A DNA stretch of 64,000 nt from Gemmatimonadales bacterium (GCA_007692665.1 REBP01000078.1:1-64000), one strand, 5' to 3'; numbered from the stretch's first letter, positions 46,881 to 56,345 are shown. Numbers and translations are program-made. Notes: generated by a model from the sequence alone, not told the origin.

Positions 46881-47351
46881 TCACACGGGAACGGAAGCGG
46901 CTCCCGGGCGGAGGGACCATCGGCCGGCCGGCGGGGCCGGGTGATGCCGGCACAGCAGGACGCAGTTCGCAAGCGACGTTTCGCCTGCATCGGCCCAGTG
47001 ACGAACGTGGTGCGCCTCGGTGTACCTAAGTCCGCACCCCGGGAAGCGGCACCCCTTGTCCCGGGCATCGAGGGCCCGCCGGAGAGCCGGGTTCACGACC
47101 CTGCGGGCATGCCCTGCATCGAGGATCCAACCCTCGGCATGGAGAAAGAGCGGAACGACAGCGGAATCGCACGAAAGCCGCCGCGACGTTTCATGTGAAA
47201 CGCGCACCCCGTCGTCGAGGTGCGAGCAGCCAGCCCCGCAGGTGGGATCTTCCTCGCGGAGCGCATCCAGTTCCACGTGCAGCATGACCTGGTACCCCTC
47301 AACGGTCCGCGTCGCGGCGCCCCTGCCTCCCCTGACCCATGTTCCGGTGGC
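46881..47351 (-). pseudogene. Relic of a DUF222/13E12-type HNH endonuclease
   Basis: The open frame from 46881 back to 47285 (134 aa from the internal ATG) and continuing without stop to 47351 keeps the C-terminal HNH domain only: LSCDSAVVPLF, ARRVVNPALRRALDARDKG, CRFPGCGLRYTEAHHVRHW, LANCVLLCRHH. The DUF222 half that normally precedes it is missing, a TGA blocks the frame at 47352, and the end after CRHH is a different unrelated tail. I read it as the decayed 3' end of a 13E12-like gene, not a functional endonuclease. Confidence 0.7.
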
Positions 47352-47448
47352 TCACTTCATGCCAGATTCCCACCGGACGCCGGCCGGTCGGAACTCGGCT
47401 TCGCCGGGCCCCCGCCTCCCGATCAGACTCCCATTCCCCGGCCTTCGC

Positions 47449-47736
47449 ATGACCGACCTGATCCAGTGTTCCGCCTGCCAGCGCGGGTTCCTGGTCCCCC
47501 CGGATTCCTGCCCGGTATGCGGCGCGCCTTCCCCCGCCTTCACGGGCGCGGCCGAGAGCCGAGGCCAGGACGTGGTGGTGTCGTCACGCCTGAACCAGAC
47601 GGCGCAGGTGGGCGGGATCATGATCGCCGGCCTCCTCACGGGCATTGTGAGCTGGTTCCTCTTTTCGAGGGAGATGGGTGTGGCGATGCTTCTTCTCGCG
47701 CTCCTCGTCTCCGCCGTGCTCCTCTGGCGCCGCTGA
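47449..47736 (+). CDS. Zinc-ribbon membrane protein
   Basis: 95 aa. Two CxxC pairs (CSACQ and CPVCGAPS) form a zinc ribbon. Two hydrophobic stretches follow (GGIMIAGLLTGIVSWFL and VAMLLLALLVSAVLLW) that suggest a small double-TM protein. No function is known. It precedes the trans-sulfuration gene by 30 bp, possibly co-transcribed. Confidence 0.65.
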   Translation: MTDLIQCSACQRGFLVPPDSCPVCGAPSPAFTGAAESRGQDVVVSSRLNQTAQVGGIMIAGLLTGIVSWFLFSREMGVAMLLLALLVSAVLLWRR

Positions 47737-47766
47737 CCCCTGCCCCATTCCACGGAACCCAGAACG

Positions 47767-48933
47767 ATGGCATCGAACCAGGACACAGGCACGCACCGTC
47801 TCGCCACCCGCGCCATTCACGCCGGGCAGTCTCCCGAGCCCGTCACCGGGGCCATCATGCCCCCCATCTTCCAGACGTCGACCTACGTGCAGTCCGAGCT
47901 CGGCGGCGACGTCCAGTACGACTACGCGAGGGTCAGCAACCCGACCCGGGAGGCCCTCGAGCGGAACGTTGCGGGGCTGGAGGGCGGAGGGCACGGGCTC
48001 GCCTACGCCAGCGGCCTCGCCGCCATCGAGGGGGTCATGAAGCTCCTCTCCGCCGGCGACCACGTGGTGAGCGAGGAGAACACGTACGGGGGGACGAACC
48101 GGATGTTCAACCATGTGCTCTCGCGGCTGGGCATCGAGTTCACCTTCGTGGACTCTCGCGACCCGGACCAGGTCCGGGACGCCATGCGACCCGAGACGCG
48201 GCTGGTCCACGTGGAGACCCCCACGAACCCGATGATGCGCCTCTGTGACCTGCAGGCGGTGGCCGACGTGGCCCACGAGGGAGGTGCGCGCCTCATGGTG
48301 GACAACACCTTCGCCACGCCCATCAACCAGCGGCCTCTCGAGTTCGGTGCCGACGTGGTCGTCCACTCCACGACCAAGTACCTGAACGGCCATTCCGACG
48401 TCATCGGGGGCATGGTGGTCGTGAACGACGACGATCTGGCGGCGGAGCTGGCCTTCGTCCGGAAAAGCACCGGTGCCGTTCCGGGACCCATGGATGCGTG
48501 GCTCGTGCTCCGGGGCACGAAGACCCTGGCCGTCCGGATGCGTGCGCACAACGACAACGGGATGGCGGTTGCACGCTGGCTCCAGGACCATCCCGGGGTG
48601 GAAGCCACCCACTACCCCGGCCTTCCCTCCCATCCCCAGCACGACCTTGCCTTCCGCCAGATGGACGGCTTCACCGGCATGGTCTCGGTCGAACTCGGAA
48701 GCGGAGCCCGCGCGAAGCGGTTCGTGGAACGCACCCGGCTCTTCGCGCTGGCAGAGTCGCTGGGGGGCGTCGAGTCCCTCATCGGGGTTCCGGCGCTGAT
48801 GACCCATGCCTCCGTCGCCCCCGACCGACGGGCCTTCATGGGGGTGACCGACGGGCTGGTTCGCCTCAGCGTGGGCATCGAGGACCTGGCCGACCTGCTG
48901 GAAGACCTGGAACAGGCCCTCGCGGGGGCCTGA
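47767..48933 (+). CDS. metB: Cys/Met metabolism PLP enzyme (cystathionine gamma-synthase/lyase family)
   Basis: 388 aa. Fold type I PLP enzyme: THRLATRAIHAGQSPEP, YARVSNPTREALERNVA, YASGLAAIEGVM, VHVETPTNPMM, the PLP lysine in VVHSTTKYLNGHSDVIGG and the C-terminal VRLSVGIEDLADL. Members are cystathionine gamma-synthase, beta/gamma-lyase or O-acetylhomoserine sulfhydrylase; sequence reading cannot separate them, so the symbol is tentative. No other methionine gene is in the window. Confidence 0.85.
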   Translation: MASNQDTGTHRLATRAIHAGQSPEPVTGAIMPPIFQTSTYVQSELGGDVQYDYARVSNPTREALERNVAGLEGGGHGLAYASGLAAIEGVMKLLSAGDHVVSEENTYGGTNRMFNHVLSRLGIEFTFVDSRDPDQVRDAMRPETRLVHVETPTNPMMRLCDLQAVADVAHEGGARLMVDNTFATPINQRPLEFGADVVVHSTTKYLNGHSDVIGGMVVVNDDDLAAELAFVRKSTGAVPGPMDAWLVLRGTKTLAVRMRAHNDNGMAVARWLQDHPGVEATHYPGLPSHPQHDLAFRQMDGFTGMVSVELGSGARAKRFVERTRLFALAESLGGVESLIGVPALMTHASVAPDRRAFMGVTDGLVRLSVGIEDLADLLEDLEQALAGA

Positions 48934-49078
48934 TGCCGGGCCCCACTCCCGTCGTTCGCGGACGCCCGATCTGGCGCATCGGGCCCCGGTGGCGTATGGA
49001 TTGCTCCTGAATGCACCCCACCCGGCCGACGTTCCGGCCCGGGAATGGGTGAACCCGACCGTTCCGAAGGAGGTACCC

Positions 49079-50221
49079 GTGAGCTCCAGCACCCCCGTCT
49101 CCGTTTGCTCCCGCCCCGGAGGCAGCCCCGGAGGCAGCCCCCGAGGCAGCCGGTTCCTCGTCGGTGCCTGCCTGCTGGCCGGCCTGGCGCTGGTGGAAGT
49201 TGCCGCTCCCCTGGCGGCGCAGACCGTCACCAACCCGTTCCGCCCCGACTACACGTGGGGCGAGCTTCCCGATGACCGGGTCTGGGGCGCCGTCAGCGCC
49301 ATGTATCCCGCCCCCGACGGGAACCTCTGGGTGGCAGAGCGCTGCGGGCAGAACAGCTGCGTGGGATCGGACGTGGACCCGGTCCTCCTCCTGGACCCCG
49401 ACGGGAACGTCCTCCGGTCCTTCGGGGCGGGCCTCATCTCCTGGCCCCATGGCATGTACGTGGAGCCGAACGGGAACGTCTGGATCACCGACGCCTGGGT
49501 GAACGGCGCCGACGAGGTGGGACTGGGGCATACCGTCCTCAAGTTCAGTCCCGAGGGCGAACTCCTCCTGACCATCGGCACGCCGGGAGAGGCCGGGGAC
49601 CCGCCGAACCGCCTCACCCGGCCCAATGACGTGGTCGTGGCCCCGGACGGCACCATCTTCATCGTGGACGGCCACGGCCCGGCCGCCCCCAATCGGCTCA
49701 TGAAGTTCGCGGCCGACGGGAGCTACCTCGAGACGCTGGGCGGAACCGGGTATGCGCCGGGCGAGTTCCTGGAGCCCCATGCCATTTCCATGGACTCCCA
49801 GGGTCGGCTCTTCATTGCCGACCGGTACAACAACCGCATCCAGATCCTGGAGCAGGACGGCACCTTCGTCGCCGCCTGGACCCAGTTCGGTCGTCCCAGC
49901 GGCATCTTCATCGACGAGCACGACCTGATCTACGTGGCGGATTCCGAGTCCGGACCGGCGGCCAACCAGTTCACCGGGCAGCGGAATGCCGGATGGGAGC
50001 GGGGGATCCGCATCGGCGACGCCCGGACGGGCTGGGTCTTCCACTTCATTCCCGAGACCTGGAACAACCCCAACCTCGGGGTCAACAGCTTCAGCGGACC
50101 CGAGGGGGTGGCCGTGGACCGTGAGGGGAACGTCTACGGTGGCGAGGTCTCGCAGCGGCGGGTGGTGAAACACATCCGGCTGCATCCCATGATGATCCCG
50201 GAGCGTCCGCCGGAGCCCTGA
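49079..50221 (+). CDS. Secreted NHL-repeat beta-propeller protein
   Basis: 380 aa, GTG start chosen because AAGGAGG lies 5 bases upstream. The N-terminus is Ser/Gly-rich then hydrophobic (FLVGACLLAGLALVEVAA) ending near AQT, a long signal peptide. The body has NHL-type blades with PDGNLWVAE, PNGNVWITDAW, PDGTIFIVDGHG, SQGRLFIADRYNNRIQI and REGNVYGGEV. Such propellers act as extracellular sensors, lyases (peptidyl-alpha-hydroxyglycine lyase type) or scaffolds. No catalytic assignment can be made. Confidence 0.8.
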   Translation: MSSSTPVSVCSRPGGSPGGSPRGSRFLVGACLLAGLALVEVAAPLAAQTVTNPFRPDYTWGELPDDRVWGAVSAMYPAPDGNLWVAERCGQNSCVGSDVDPVLLLDPDGNVLRSFGAGLISWPHGMYVEPNGNVWITDAWVNGADEVGLGHTVLKFSPEGELLLTIGTPGEAGDPPNRLTRPNDVVVAPDGTIFIVDGHGPAAPNRLMKFAADGSYLETLGGTGYAPGEFLEPHAISMDSQGRLFIADRYNNRIQILEQDGTFVAAWTQFGRPSGIFIDEHDLIYVADSESGPAANQFTGQRNAGWERGIRIGDARTGWVFHFIPETWNNPNLGVNSFSGPEGVAVDREGNVYGGEVSQRRVVKHIRLHPMMIPERPPEP

Positions 50222-50261
50222 CCCGGGCCCGGGGGGCGGGCTGCCCGGTGCCGCGACCACC

Positions 50262-50289
50262 CTGACACGGTCTCGTTCTCCGCTATACT
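50262..50289 (+). promoter_or_regulatory. Promoter of the DEAD-box gene
   Basis: CTGACA (50262-50267) and TATACT (50284-50289) with a 16-bp spacer; the -10 is the best match to TATAAT in the window. Transcription would start near 50296, giving a ~55-nt leader before the ATG at 50352. Confidence 0.65.
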
Positions 50290-50351
50290 AGTGTAGTGTG
50301 GCGGAGCCGGAGACCCGGCACCCGCATCCCAGAGCCCCACATGACAGGCAC

Positions 50352-52133
50352 ATGAGCAAGCATTCCCCCGACCACGACACATCGGCGCCGGCCCCGTCGG
50401 CCGACGACGCGCCCGACTTCGCTTCCCTGGGGCTGGACCCCCGCCTGCTCGAGGCCCTCACCGGTCTCGGCTACGAGGAGCCCACGCCCATCCAGACGGA
50501 GGCGATCCCCCCTCTTCTCGAGGGGAAGGACCTGGTGGGGCAGGCTGCCACCGGCACCGGCAAGTCCGCCGCCTTCGCACTCCCGCTGATCCAGCGCCTC
50601 GTGGGCCTGGGAGCCGGGCGCCCCCAGCCCTCGGTGCTGATCCTGGTGCCGACGCGGGAGCTCGCCATGCAGCTCTCCGAGGCCGTGTACCGCTACGGGC
50701 GGAACCTCGGCGTGACGGTCCTCCCCATCTACGGTGGGCAGTCCTTCTCGCAGCAGCTCAAGGTGCTCAAGCGCGGCGTGGACGTGGTCGTCGCAACGCC
50801 GGGCCGGGCGCTGGACCACATCGGCCGGGGCACGCTCCGCCTTGCGAAGGTGTCGGCCGTGGTGCTGGACGAGGCCGACGAGATGCTCGACATGGGCTTC
50901 GCCGAAGACCTGGAGGCGATCCTTGCCGCCACCCCGGAGGACCGCCAGACCATCCTCTTCTCGGCGACCATGCCGCCCCGCATCGCCGACATCGCCGCCC
51001 GGCACCTCACCGATCCGGTGCAGATCCGCATCCAGCGGGACCGGCTCACCGAGGGCGAGGTCCCCCAGGTTCGCGAGATCGCCTACATGGTCTCGAGGGC
51101 CCACAAGGTCGCGGCCCTGGGGCGCGTCCTCGACATGGAGGACCCGGAGGCCGCCATCATCTTCTGCCGCACCCGGCACGAGGTGGACGAGCTCACGGAG
51201 ACGCTGAACGCCCACGGCCACCGCGCCGAGGCGCTTCACGGCGGCATGACCCAGGAACAGCGGGACCGGGTCATGAAGAAGCTCCGGAGCGGCACCGCCG
51301 ACCTCCTCACCGCCACCGACGTGGCCGCCCGGGGGCTCGACATCCCGCGGCTCACCCACGTCATCAACTTCGACGTCCCGAACGCCCCCGAGGCCTACGT
51401 GCACCGGATCGGCCGCGTGGGTCGGGCCGGACGCGAGGGTGTCGCGATCATGCTCGCCGAGCCCCGCGAGCAGCGTGTCCTCCGGAGCATCGAGCACCTG
51501 ACCAAGCGCGCCATCGAGGTCCGGAAGCTCCCCACCGTGGCGGACCTGCGGGACCGGCGGCTGGAGGTGGTCCGCACCGCACTCCTCGAGATCCTCGACG
51601 CGGGGGATCTGGACCGGTTCCGGGGCGTGGTCGAATCCCTGGCCGAGGACTTCGACCCCATGGACGTGGCCGCCGCGGCGCTGAAACTGGCCCAGGTGGC
51701 CACGGGCCAGGAGGTCTCCGAGGAACGGGAGATCCCCGAGGTCCCGTCGGGCAAGCCCAAGACGAAGCACGAGCAGGCCAAGCGCGCCCGGGCCACCGGC
51801 GCGTCCGGGGCGACCTCCACCTCGGGCGGCTCGAAGCGCGGGCGGCCGCCCGCCGGGGGCGTGGCCCGGATCTTCGTCGGCACCGGAAGCGAGGCCGGGG
51901 TGCGACCCCAGGACCTGGTGGGGGCCATCACCGGCGAGGCCGGCATCGAGGGCCGCCAGATCGGTCACATCGACATCGGGGAGCGGTTCTCCATCGTCGA
52001 GGTGGCCCAGGACGTGGTCGGCGAGGTCATCGAGGCGCTCCACGGCAACAAGATCAAGGGAAAGAAGGTGACGGTGCGCCGCGACCAGCCGGGCAAGGGC
52101 AAGGCGAAGGGAAAGGGCGGCGGCAAGGGCTGA
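50352..52133 (+). CDS. deaD: DEAD-box RNA helicase with DbpA-type RNA-binding domain
   Basis: 593 aa. The two RecA-like domains carry the Q motif (PTPIQTEAIPPLL), AATGTGKS, PTRELAMQ, VVATPGRALDH, VLDEADEMLDMGF, FSATMP, IIFCRTRHE, TDVAARGLDIP and HRIGRVGRAG. After a low-complexity linker a C-terminal DbpA/RNA-binding domain (ARIFVGTGSEAGVRPQDLVG, IGHIDIGERFSIVEV) and a basic GKGKAKGKGGGKG tail bind structured RNA. This is the CsdA/DeaD type used in ribosome assembly and cold adaptation. A GTG at 50298 is possible but the ATG at 50352 fits better. Confidence 0.93.
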   Translation: MSKHSPDHDTSAPAPSADDAPDFASLGLDPRLLEALTGLGYEEPTPIQTEAIPPLLEGKDLVGQAATGTGKSAAFALPLIQRLVGLGAGRPQPSVLILVPTRELAMQLSEAVYRYGRNLGVTVLPIYGGQSFSQQLKVLKRGVDVVVATPGRALDHIGRGTLRLAKVSAVVLDEADEMLDMGFAEDLEAILAATPEDRQTILFSATMPPRIADIAARHLTDPVQIRIQRDRLTEGEVPQVREIAYMVSRAHKVAALGRVLDMEDPEAAIIFCRTRHEVDELTETLNAHGHRAEALHGGMTQEQRDRVMKKLRSGTADLLTATDVAARGLDIPRLTHVINFDVPNAPEAYVHRIGRVGRAGREGVAIMLAEPREQRVLRSIEHLTKRAIEVRKLPTVADLRDRRLEVVRTALLEILDAGDLDRFRGVVESLAEDFDPMDVAAAALKLAQVATGQEVSEEREIPEVPSGKPKTKHEQAKRARATGASGATSTSGGSKRGRPPAGGVARIFVGTGSEAGVRPQDLVGAITGEAGIEGRQIGHIDIGERFSIVEVAQDVVGEVIEALHGNKIKGKKVTVRRDQPGKGKAKGKGGGKG

Positions 52134-52147
52134 ACCAGGGGGCTGAC

Positions 52148-53227
52148 GTGGGCGTTTCCGAAGCGAGGCCCCGGGGCCACCCCGAGGAACCGTGCCGCAA
52201 CTGCAGCGACCCCACCCGGGGCGAATACTGCCCCACCTGCGGGCAACGGAAGGTGGACGTCCAGGTCTCGGTGGCTGACCTGGTCCGCGATCTGTTCGAG
52301 GACCAGTTCGGCGTCGAACGGCGCACCCCCGCCACCCTCTTCGCCCTCCTCTTTCGTCCCGGCCACCTGACCCGGGAGTACCTGGGCGGACGCATCGTCC
52401 GCTACATCCGCCCCCTCAAGCTCTACCTGGTCAGCTCGGTCGTGCTCTTCCTGCTCGTGGGGTTCTTCACCATGCGGGGCATGGACAGCATCGCGGAGGG
52501 CTACAGCGGCATGCAGGCGGGAAGCGCGAACGTCCGGGCGGACCCGGTGGCCGCGCAGATCCAGGAGGGTTTTCGCGACGCCTTCGGCGCCGGGGGGGTG
52601 GAGGCGGGCCGGGTCATCCAGCCTCCGGCTCCCGGCACCGCCGCGCCCCTGCCGCAGGCTCCAGTCGACACGGGGGCATCCCCGGCCGGCGACACCGTCA
52701 CCGTGGACGCCCCGGTGGGGTCGCGCCTCGGCGACCAGGCGTGGTTCCGGGATCTCACCGTGAACACCGGAAGCGCGGCACTGGACCAGCGGATCCGGGC
52801 CCGGGTGGACCGGCTTGGCCGCATGGAGCCCGCCGACGCCGTCCGGGAGCTCCTCCGCACCTTCCTGGGGTACGTGCCGACCCTGCTGTTCCTCCTTCTC
52901 CCTGTTTTCGCCGGGATCCTCAAGCTCCTCTACATCCGAACCGGGACCTACTACGCCGAGCACTTCATCTTCGTGCTCCACACCCACGCCTTCGTCTTCG
53001 GGACCTTCTCGCTGGCCCTCGTCGCGGCCTGGGCGGGGCTCGGCCTCGTCGCGGGGCTCCTCCAGCTCTGGGCCGGCATCTACATCTTCCTGGCGCTCCG
53101 GAGAGTCTACGGTCAGGGTCACCTGAAGACGGCGATCAAGTACTGGACCCTCGGCTGGATGTACTTCTGGGTGCTTCTCCTCGCCCTCGTTCCGGTGGTC
53201 ATCCTCACCCTCCTGGTGGGCGGCTGA
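52148..53227 (+). CDS. DUF3667 membrane protein
   Basis: 359 aa, GTG start 14 bp after the helicase stop with AGGGGG upstream. The N-terminus has a four-Cys ribbon (CRNC and CPTCG). TM helices then flank a large loop (LYLVSSVVLFLLVGFF at ~100, then periplasmic residues ~110-240, and three more near the end: VPTLLFLLLPVFAGILKLLYI, FVFGTFSLALVAAWAGLGLV, WMYFWVLLLALVPVVILTL). DUF3667 is known by sequence only. The stop is 16 bp from the convergent operon. Confidence 0.8.
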   Translation: MGVSEARPRGHPEEPCRNCSDPTRGEYCPTCGQRKVDVQVSVADLVRDLFEDQFGVERRTPATLFALLFRPGHLTREYLGGRIVRYIRPLKLYLVSSVVLFLLVGFFTMRGMDSIAEGYSGMQAGSANVRADPVAAQIQEGFRDAFGAGGVEAGRVIQPPAPGTAAPLPQAPVDTGASPAGDTVTVDAPVGSRLGDQAWFRDLTVNTGSAALDQRIRARVDRLGRMEPADAVRELLRTFLGYVPTLLFLLLPVFAGILKLLYIRTGTYYAEHFIFVLHTHAFVFGTFSLALVAAWAGLGLVAGLLQLWAGIYIFLALRRVYGQGHLKTAIKYWTLGWMYFWVLLLALVPVVILTLLVGG

Positions 53228-53243
53228 GGGAGGGCGCTCGGCC

Positions 53244-54266
53244 TTACCCGCTGCTCCCCGACGACGACGGCTCGGGGATCTCGGTTCCGAACCCTCCGGC
53301 GGCGGAACGGCGGTACCCCTTCGTGGAAAATTTCGGGCGTCGAATCGGCCCCTGGAACGTCCGGGGTCGCAGTTCCGGATCCGAAACCGGGACGTGGAGG
53401 ATCTCGATGCCTCCCCCGAGGAGTTCGGTGAACCACTCCACGAGATCCGCCAGGGGGATGGCCGGGCCCTGGGCCGGGGCGTCGGCTCCGCTCTCGCCCC
53501 CGTCCAGTCCCAGGTAGACGACGCGTCGGATCCCGGCGCCCTGCAGGACCCTGGGCGTCGGGAGAATCGAGTCGTCGAGGTAGTAGCGGTTGTCGAAGTC
53601 TCCCGCCGTTCCGGTGCGCGTCCCCAGGCGCATGGCGTCGCAGATCCAGAGCGGCGGGGCGTCGGACGAGATCCTCCCCCGTGCCACGGCCACGGTCGGG
53701 GCCCAGCGCAGGAGTTCGGCGACGATGCGCTCCGCCGGGAGAAGGCCCTTCGGATGCGGCCAGTGATCGAAGGTGCAGATCGGCTGGGCCGCCCCCCCGG
53801 TCACGAGCCAGGCAGCGGCCTCCACCGTGGCACGCCCGGGCAGGTCCACGACGCAGAGCGTGCCGGGCTCCAGCCAGGCCGGTACCGGCGCGCCGGGGCG
53901 GGCATGTGCCGGCAGGAGGAACGCTGCCCCCACCGCACTCCCCGCCCCGGTCCCACCGGACGTGCCCGCCTCCTCCAGTCGTGCCGCATCCTCTTCCACC
54001 TCCCTGAGCGGAGTCGGGCCGACCTGTTTCCGGTCCATCCGGTCCACCGAGGCGAAGAGGGGGACGCAGTGGTAGGGTTCCCACGCCCCCCCTTCCAGCG
54101 GACCCCACACCTGGAAGAGCGTCTCGGTCCGGGCGTAGGCCATCCAGCCCCGGCCTCCCTCGGCGTCCATGGCCGCCGGATCTCCGGCCCCCCGGGCACT
54201 GCCGAGGCGAATCGGAATCCGGATCCGCCCCAGGATCTCAAGAAACCTGGACCACTGTTGCCACAT
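53244..54266 (-). CDS. Uncharacterised partner of the GSPS-like ligase
   Basis: 340 aa. I cannot assign a family. The protein is mostly alpha/beta with hydrophobic strands (TLCVVDLPGRATVEAAAWLV, VVYLGLDGG, LHVPVSDPEL) and a predicted soluble form; no signal peptide or TM is seen. The conserved-looking FDHWPHPKGLLPAERIVAELL stretch is worth searching. Its start overlaps the ligase gene by 29 bp, so it is the last gene of the operon and made with the ligase. Confidence 0.65.
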   Translation of the reverse strand: MWQQWSRFLEILGRIRIPIRLGSARGAGDPAAMDAEGGRGWMAYARTETLFQVWGPLEGGAWEPYHCVPLFASVDRMDRKQVGPTPLREVEEDAARLEEAGTSGGTGAGSAVGAAFLLPAHARPGAPVPAWLEPGTLCVVDLPGRATVEAAAWLVTGGAAQPICTFDHWPHPKGLLPAERIVAELLRWAPTVAVARGRISSDAPPLWICDAMRLGTRTGTAGDFDNRYYLDDSILPTPRVLQGAGIRRVVYLGLDGGESGADAPAQGPAIPLADLVEWFTELLGGGIEILHVPVSDPELRPRTFQGPIRRPKFSTKGYRRSAAGGFGTEIPEPSSSGSSG

Positions 54267-55461
54267 GAAGTGCCTCGTGCGTCAGGAAGGGTCGGGGCGC
54301 TGCCCGGGAGTAGTAGCCGGCAAAGCGCCCGTTCACGACGAAGGCGCCCAGTGTCGGAAAGAGGGTGCCCGCCTGGAAGTCCAGCGGGGTCACGTGGAAA
54401 CAGCTCTGGACGCACCAGGACGCCGGATCGCCCGCAGCGTCCCGCAGGGCCTCGCCCCATTCCTTCGGGGGCACCAGGGACCCCATGACCACCGCGTCGC
54501 CCATGCGGCCGAAGGCGCGCTTCAGCACCCACAGGGGCTGCTCGTCGCGGAGCTGGTCGAGGCGGGCGGGGTCGAAGGGCCAGGTGCGGGGGGCATGAGC
54601 CTCGAGAAGCGCACGGGTGTCCGGGTCCCCGGCCGAGTCCTCCCACCAGAGCGCGAACATCTTCTTGCTCTGACGCACCAGGTGCCGAAGGGGGTTCATC
54701 ATGGGAAGCCCGGGGCCGAGTTGCCGCCAGGTCTCGAAGTTGGGGAGCCGGGGCATCCATTCGCCCGGATAGAAGCGGAACGCCGCGTCCACGGGCGTAC
54801 CCAGGACCGCCGCCCCGCCGAACCAGCGCCGGGTCAGGTGGGCCGGCGAGCCCCGGACCGTGGGGTGACCCTCGGCCTGGAGCCACGCGTCCAGGATCAG
54901 CATGTGCTGCAGGTCTTCGGAGAAGGCGGTGGCGTAGAGCAGGGCCACCGCGTCCGCATCGGCAAAGGCCCGGACGAAGTGATCCCGGAGTCCGGCCTCC
55001 CACCGGCATCCCGGCCCCGGATCTCCGAGGAGCACGGGAAGGCCCTCGGTCTCGTTGAAGCCGCCCGGCACGTCCTCGTTGAACTCCGAGACCATGAGGC
55101 GCCCGTCATCGCAGGGGAAGAGGTCGTAGCGGGCGCACTGGTGGGGACGCTCGGGCTCGGCGGCGATGAGGGGGTGGAGGGCCTTCGGGATGCCGAGCCG
55201 CACCAGGGCTTCCGGTTCCTTCCGCACCCTGGCCTCGAAGCGCGAAAGGCCGGCGCTCAGCCCCTCCACGGCCGCCACGACGCGGTGGTGCAGCTCCTCC
55301 GGCACCACCAGGTACTCGGGGAGGATCGTGAACCCTCCAGCCGAGAAGGTGTCCCACTTGTAGTAGTCGAAGCGGAGGGCGCGGTGGAGTTCCCGTCGGG
55401 CGTCGGGGTCCAGCTCCCAGGGGCGGGTCCGGAGTCCCCAGTCCACGGCCGTCGTGGTCAC
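54238..55461 (-). CDS. Glutathionylspermidine-synthase-like ATP-grasp ligase
   Basis: 407 aa, GTG start overlapping the previous stop. It matches the GSP-synthase/YgiC/YjfC ligase domain: DYYKWDTFSAGGFTILPEYL near the start, RYDLFPCDDGRLMVSEFNED followed by VPGGFNE, MMNPLRHLVRQSKKMFALWW, and LWVLKRAFGRMGDAVVMG (ATP-grasp Lys/Arg). The amidase half of true bifunctional Gsp enzymes is absent. Relatives are predicted to ligate peptides or amines; the substrate is unknown. Confidence 0.85.
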   Translation of the reverse strand: MTTTAVDWGLRTRPWELDPDARRELHRALRFDYYKWDTFSAGGFTILPEYLVVPEELHHRVVAAVEGLSAGLSRFEARVRKEPEALVRLGIPKALHPLIAAEPERPHQCARYDLFPCDDGRLMVSEFNEDVPGGFNETEGLPVLLGDPGPGCRWEAGLRDHFVRAFADADAVALLYATAFSEDLQHMLILDAWLQAEGHPTVRGSPAHLTRRWFGGAAVLGTPVDAAFRFYPGEWMPRLPNFETWRQLGPGLPMMNPLRHLVRQSKKMFALWWEDSAGDPDTRALLEAHAPRTWPFDPARLDQLRDEQPLWVLKRAFGRMGDAVVMGSLVPPKEWGEALRDAAGDPASWCVQSCFHVTPLDFQAGTLFPTLGAFVVNGRFAGYYSRAAPRPFLTHEALHVATVVQVS

Positions 55462-56345
55462 CCCGCCCCCAGGAAGCGGTCGAACACCCGGTTCAGGCCC
55501 CAGGCCGCCACCGCCAGGAAGAGGTAGACGAGTCCCTCGGTGGCGCGGGCGCCGGCGGGCCGGGTCTCGGGTCGGATGCCACCCGACGTGCCCCCGGACG
55601 CACCTTCGGGTGCGTTCGCCGGTCCCCCGCCCCCACCCCGCGCCACCCCGGCAAACACTTCGTGGGCCAGGAGAAGCCCCGCCAGGACCCCGAAGGTCAG
55701 GATCCCGTGACGCCACCCCCAGAAATCACCCGAGACGGCGTCGGTGAGGGTGATGCCGGCGGCCAGGAGAAAGAAGGCTGCCGCCCGCCCGTCCTGCATG
55801 TCGTGGCTCCGGCGGAGCGCCCCCCGCCTTCCCCTGAACCGGCTCCCCTCCCTGCGCTGGAAGATCCGGAAGGCCGCCACGAGGACGAGCCACCCCATGA
55901 GGAAGAAGCCCCAGACGATCCACCACCCGCCCTCGTCGTCGCCCACGGGATCCGCATCCCCCCAGAGGCTCCCCCCGAAGATGAGGCCGGTGGCCAGCGC
56001 GAAGGCGGCAATGACGAGGGCCGCCGAGAGGTTTCTGCGCTCCAGCACGTCGATCCGGTACTGCATCCCGATCATGCGCGATCCCGCATGACCGAAGAGC
56101 TTCACGGCCGCGTACCCGAGGGCGACGTAGAAGCCGACGTAGACGCCGCGGACGCTCTCGTCGGCCCAGACCATGCAGACGAGCCAGATCCAGGCCAGGG
56201 AGAGGACGATGGCGAGGCGGACCATGCCCGGCCCCGGGTTTCGGCGGAAATGGAGCTTGTGCATCGGGGCCGTGATCGTGAAGGCCATGGCCGCCAGGGC
56301 GGCGAACCCGGCCACGATGAGAATGAAGACCTCGGACTCATCCAT
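55458..56345 (-). CDS. DUF350-like membrane protein of the ligase operon
   Basis: 295 aa. Several TM helices: VFILIVAGFAALAAMAFTI, VRLAIVLSLAWIWLVCMVW, YVGFYVALGYAAVKLF, AALVIAAFALATGLIFGG, IVWGFFLMGWLVLVAAF, AAAFFLLAAGITLTDAV, LTFGVLAGLLLAHEVFAGV and a final VYLFLAVAAWGL. The stretch LERRNLSAALVIAAFALATG is like DUF350/YjfL, which is linked to YjfC-type ligases in enterobacteria. The Gly-rich loop is not conserved. GTGA overlap with the ligase. Confidence 0.65.
   Translation of the reverse strand: MDESEVFILIVAGFAALAAMAFTITAPMHKLHFRRNPGPGMVRLAIVLSLAWIWLVCMVWADESVRGVYVGFYVALGYAAVKLFGHAGSRMIGMQYRIDVLERRNLSAALVIAAFALATGLIFGGSLWGDADPVGDDEGGWWIVWGFFLMGWLVLVAAFRIFQRREGSRFRGRRGALRRSHDMQDGRAAAFFLLAAGITLTDAVSGDFWGWRHGILTFGVLAGLLLAHEVFAGVARGGGGGPANAPEGASGGTSGGIRPETRPAGARATEGLVYLFLAVAAWGLNRVFDRFLGAG

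Noticed and set aside
47620-47740. A CRISPR array or mobile element near the HNH relic
   Set aside because: No repeated 25-40-bp units, inverted ends or transposase motifs were found.
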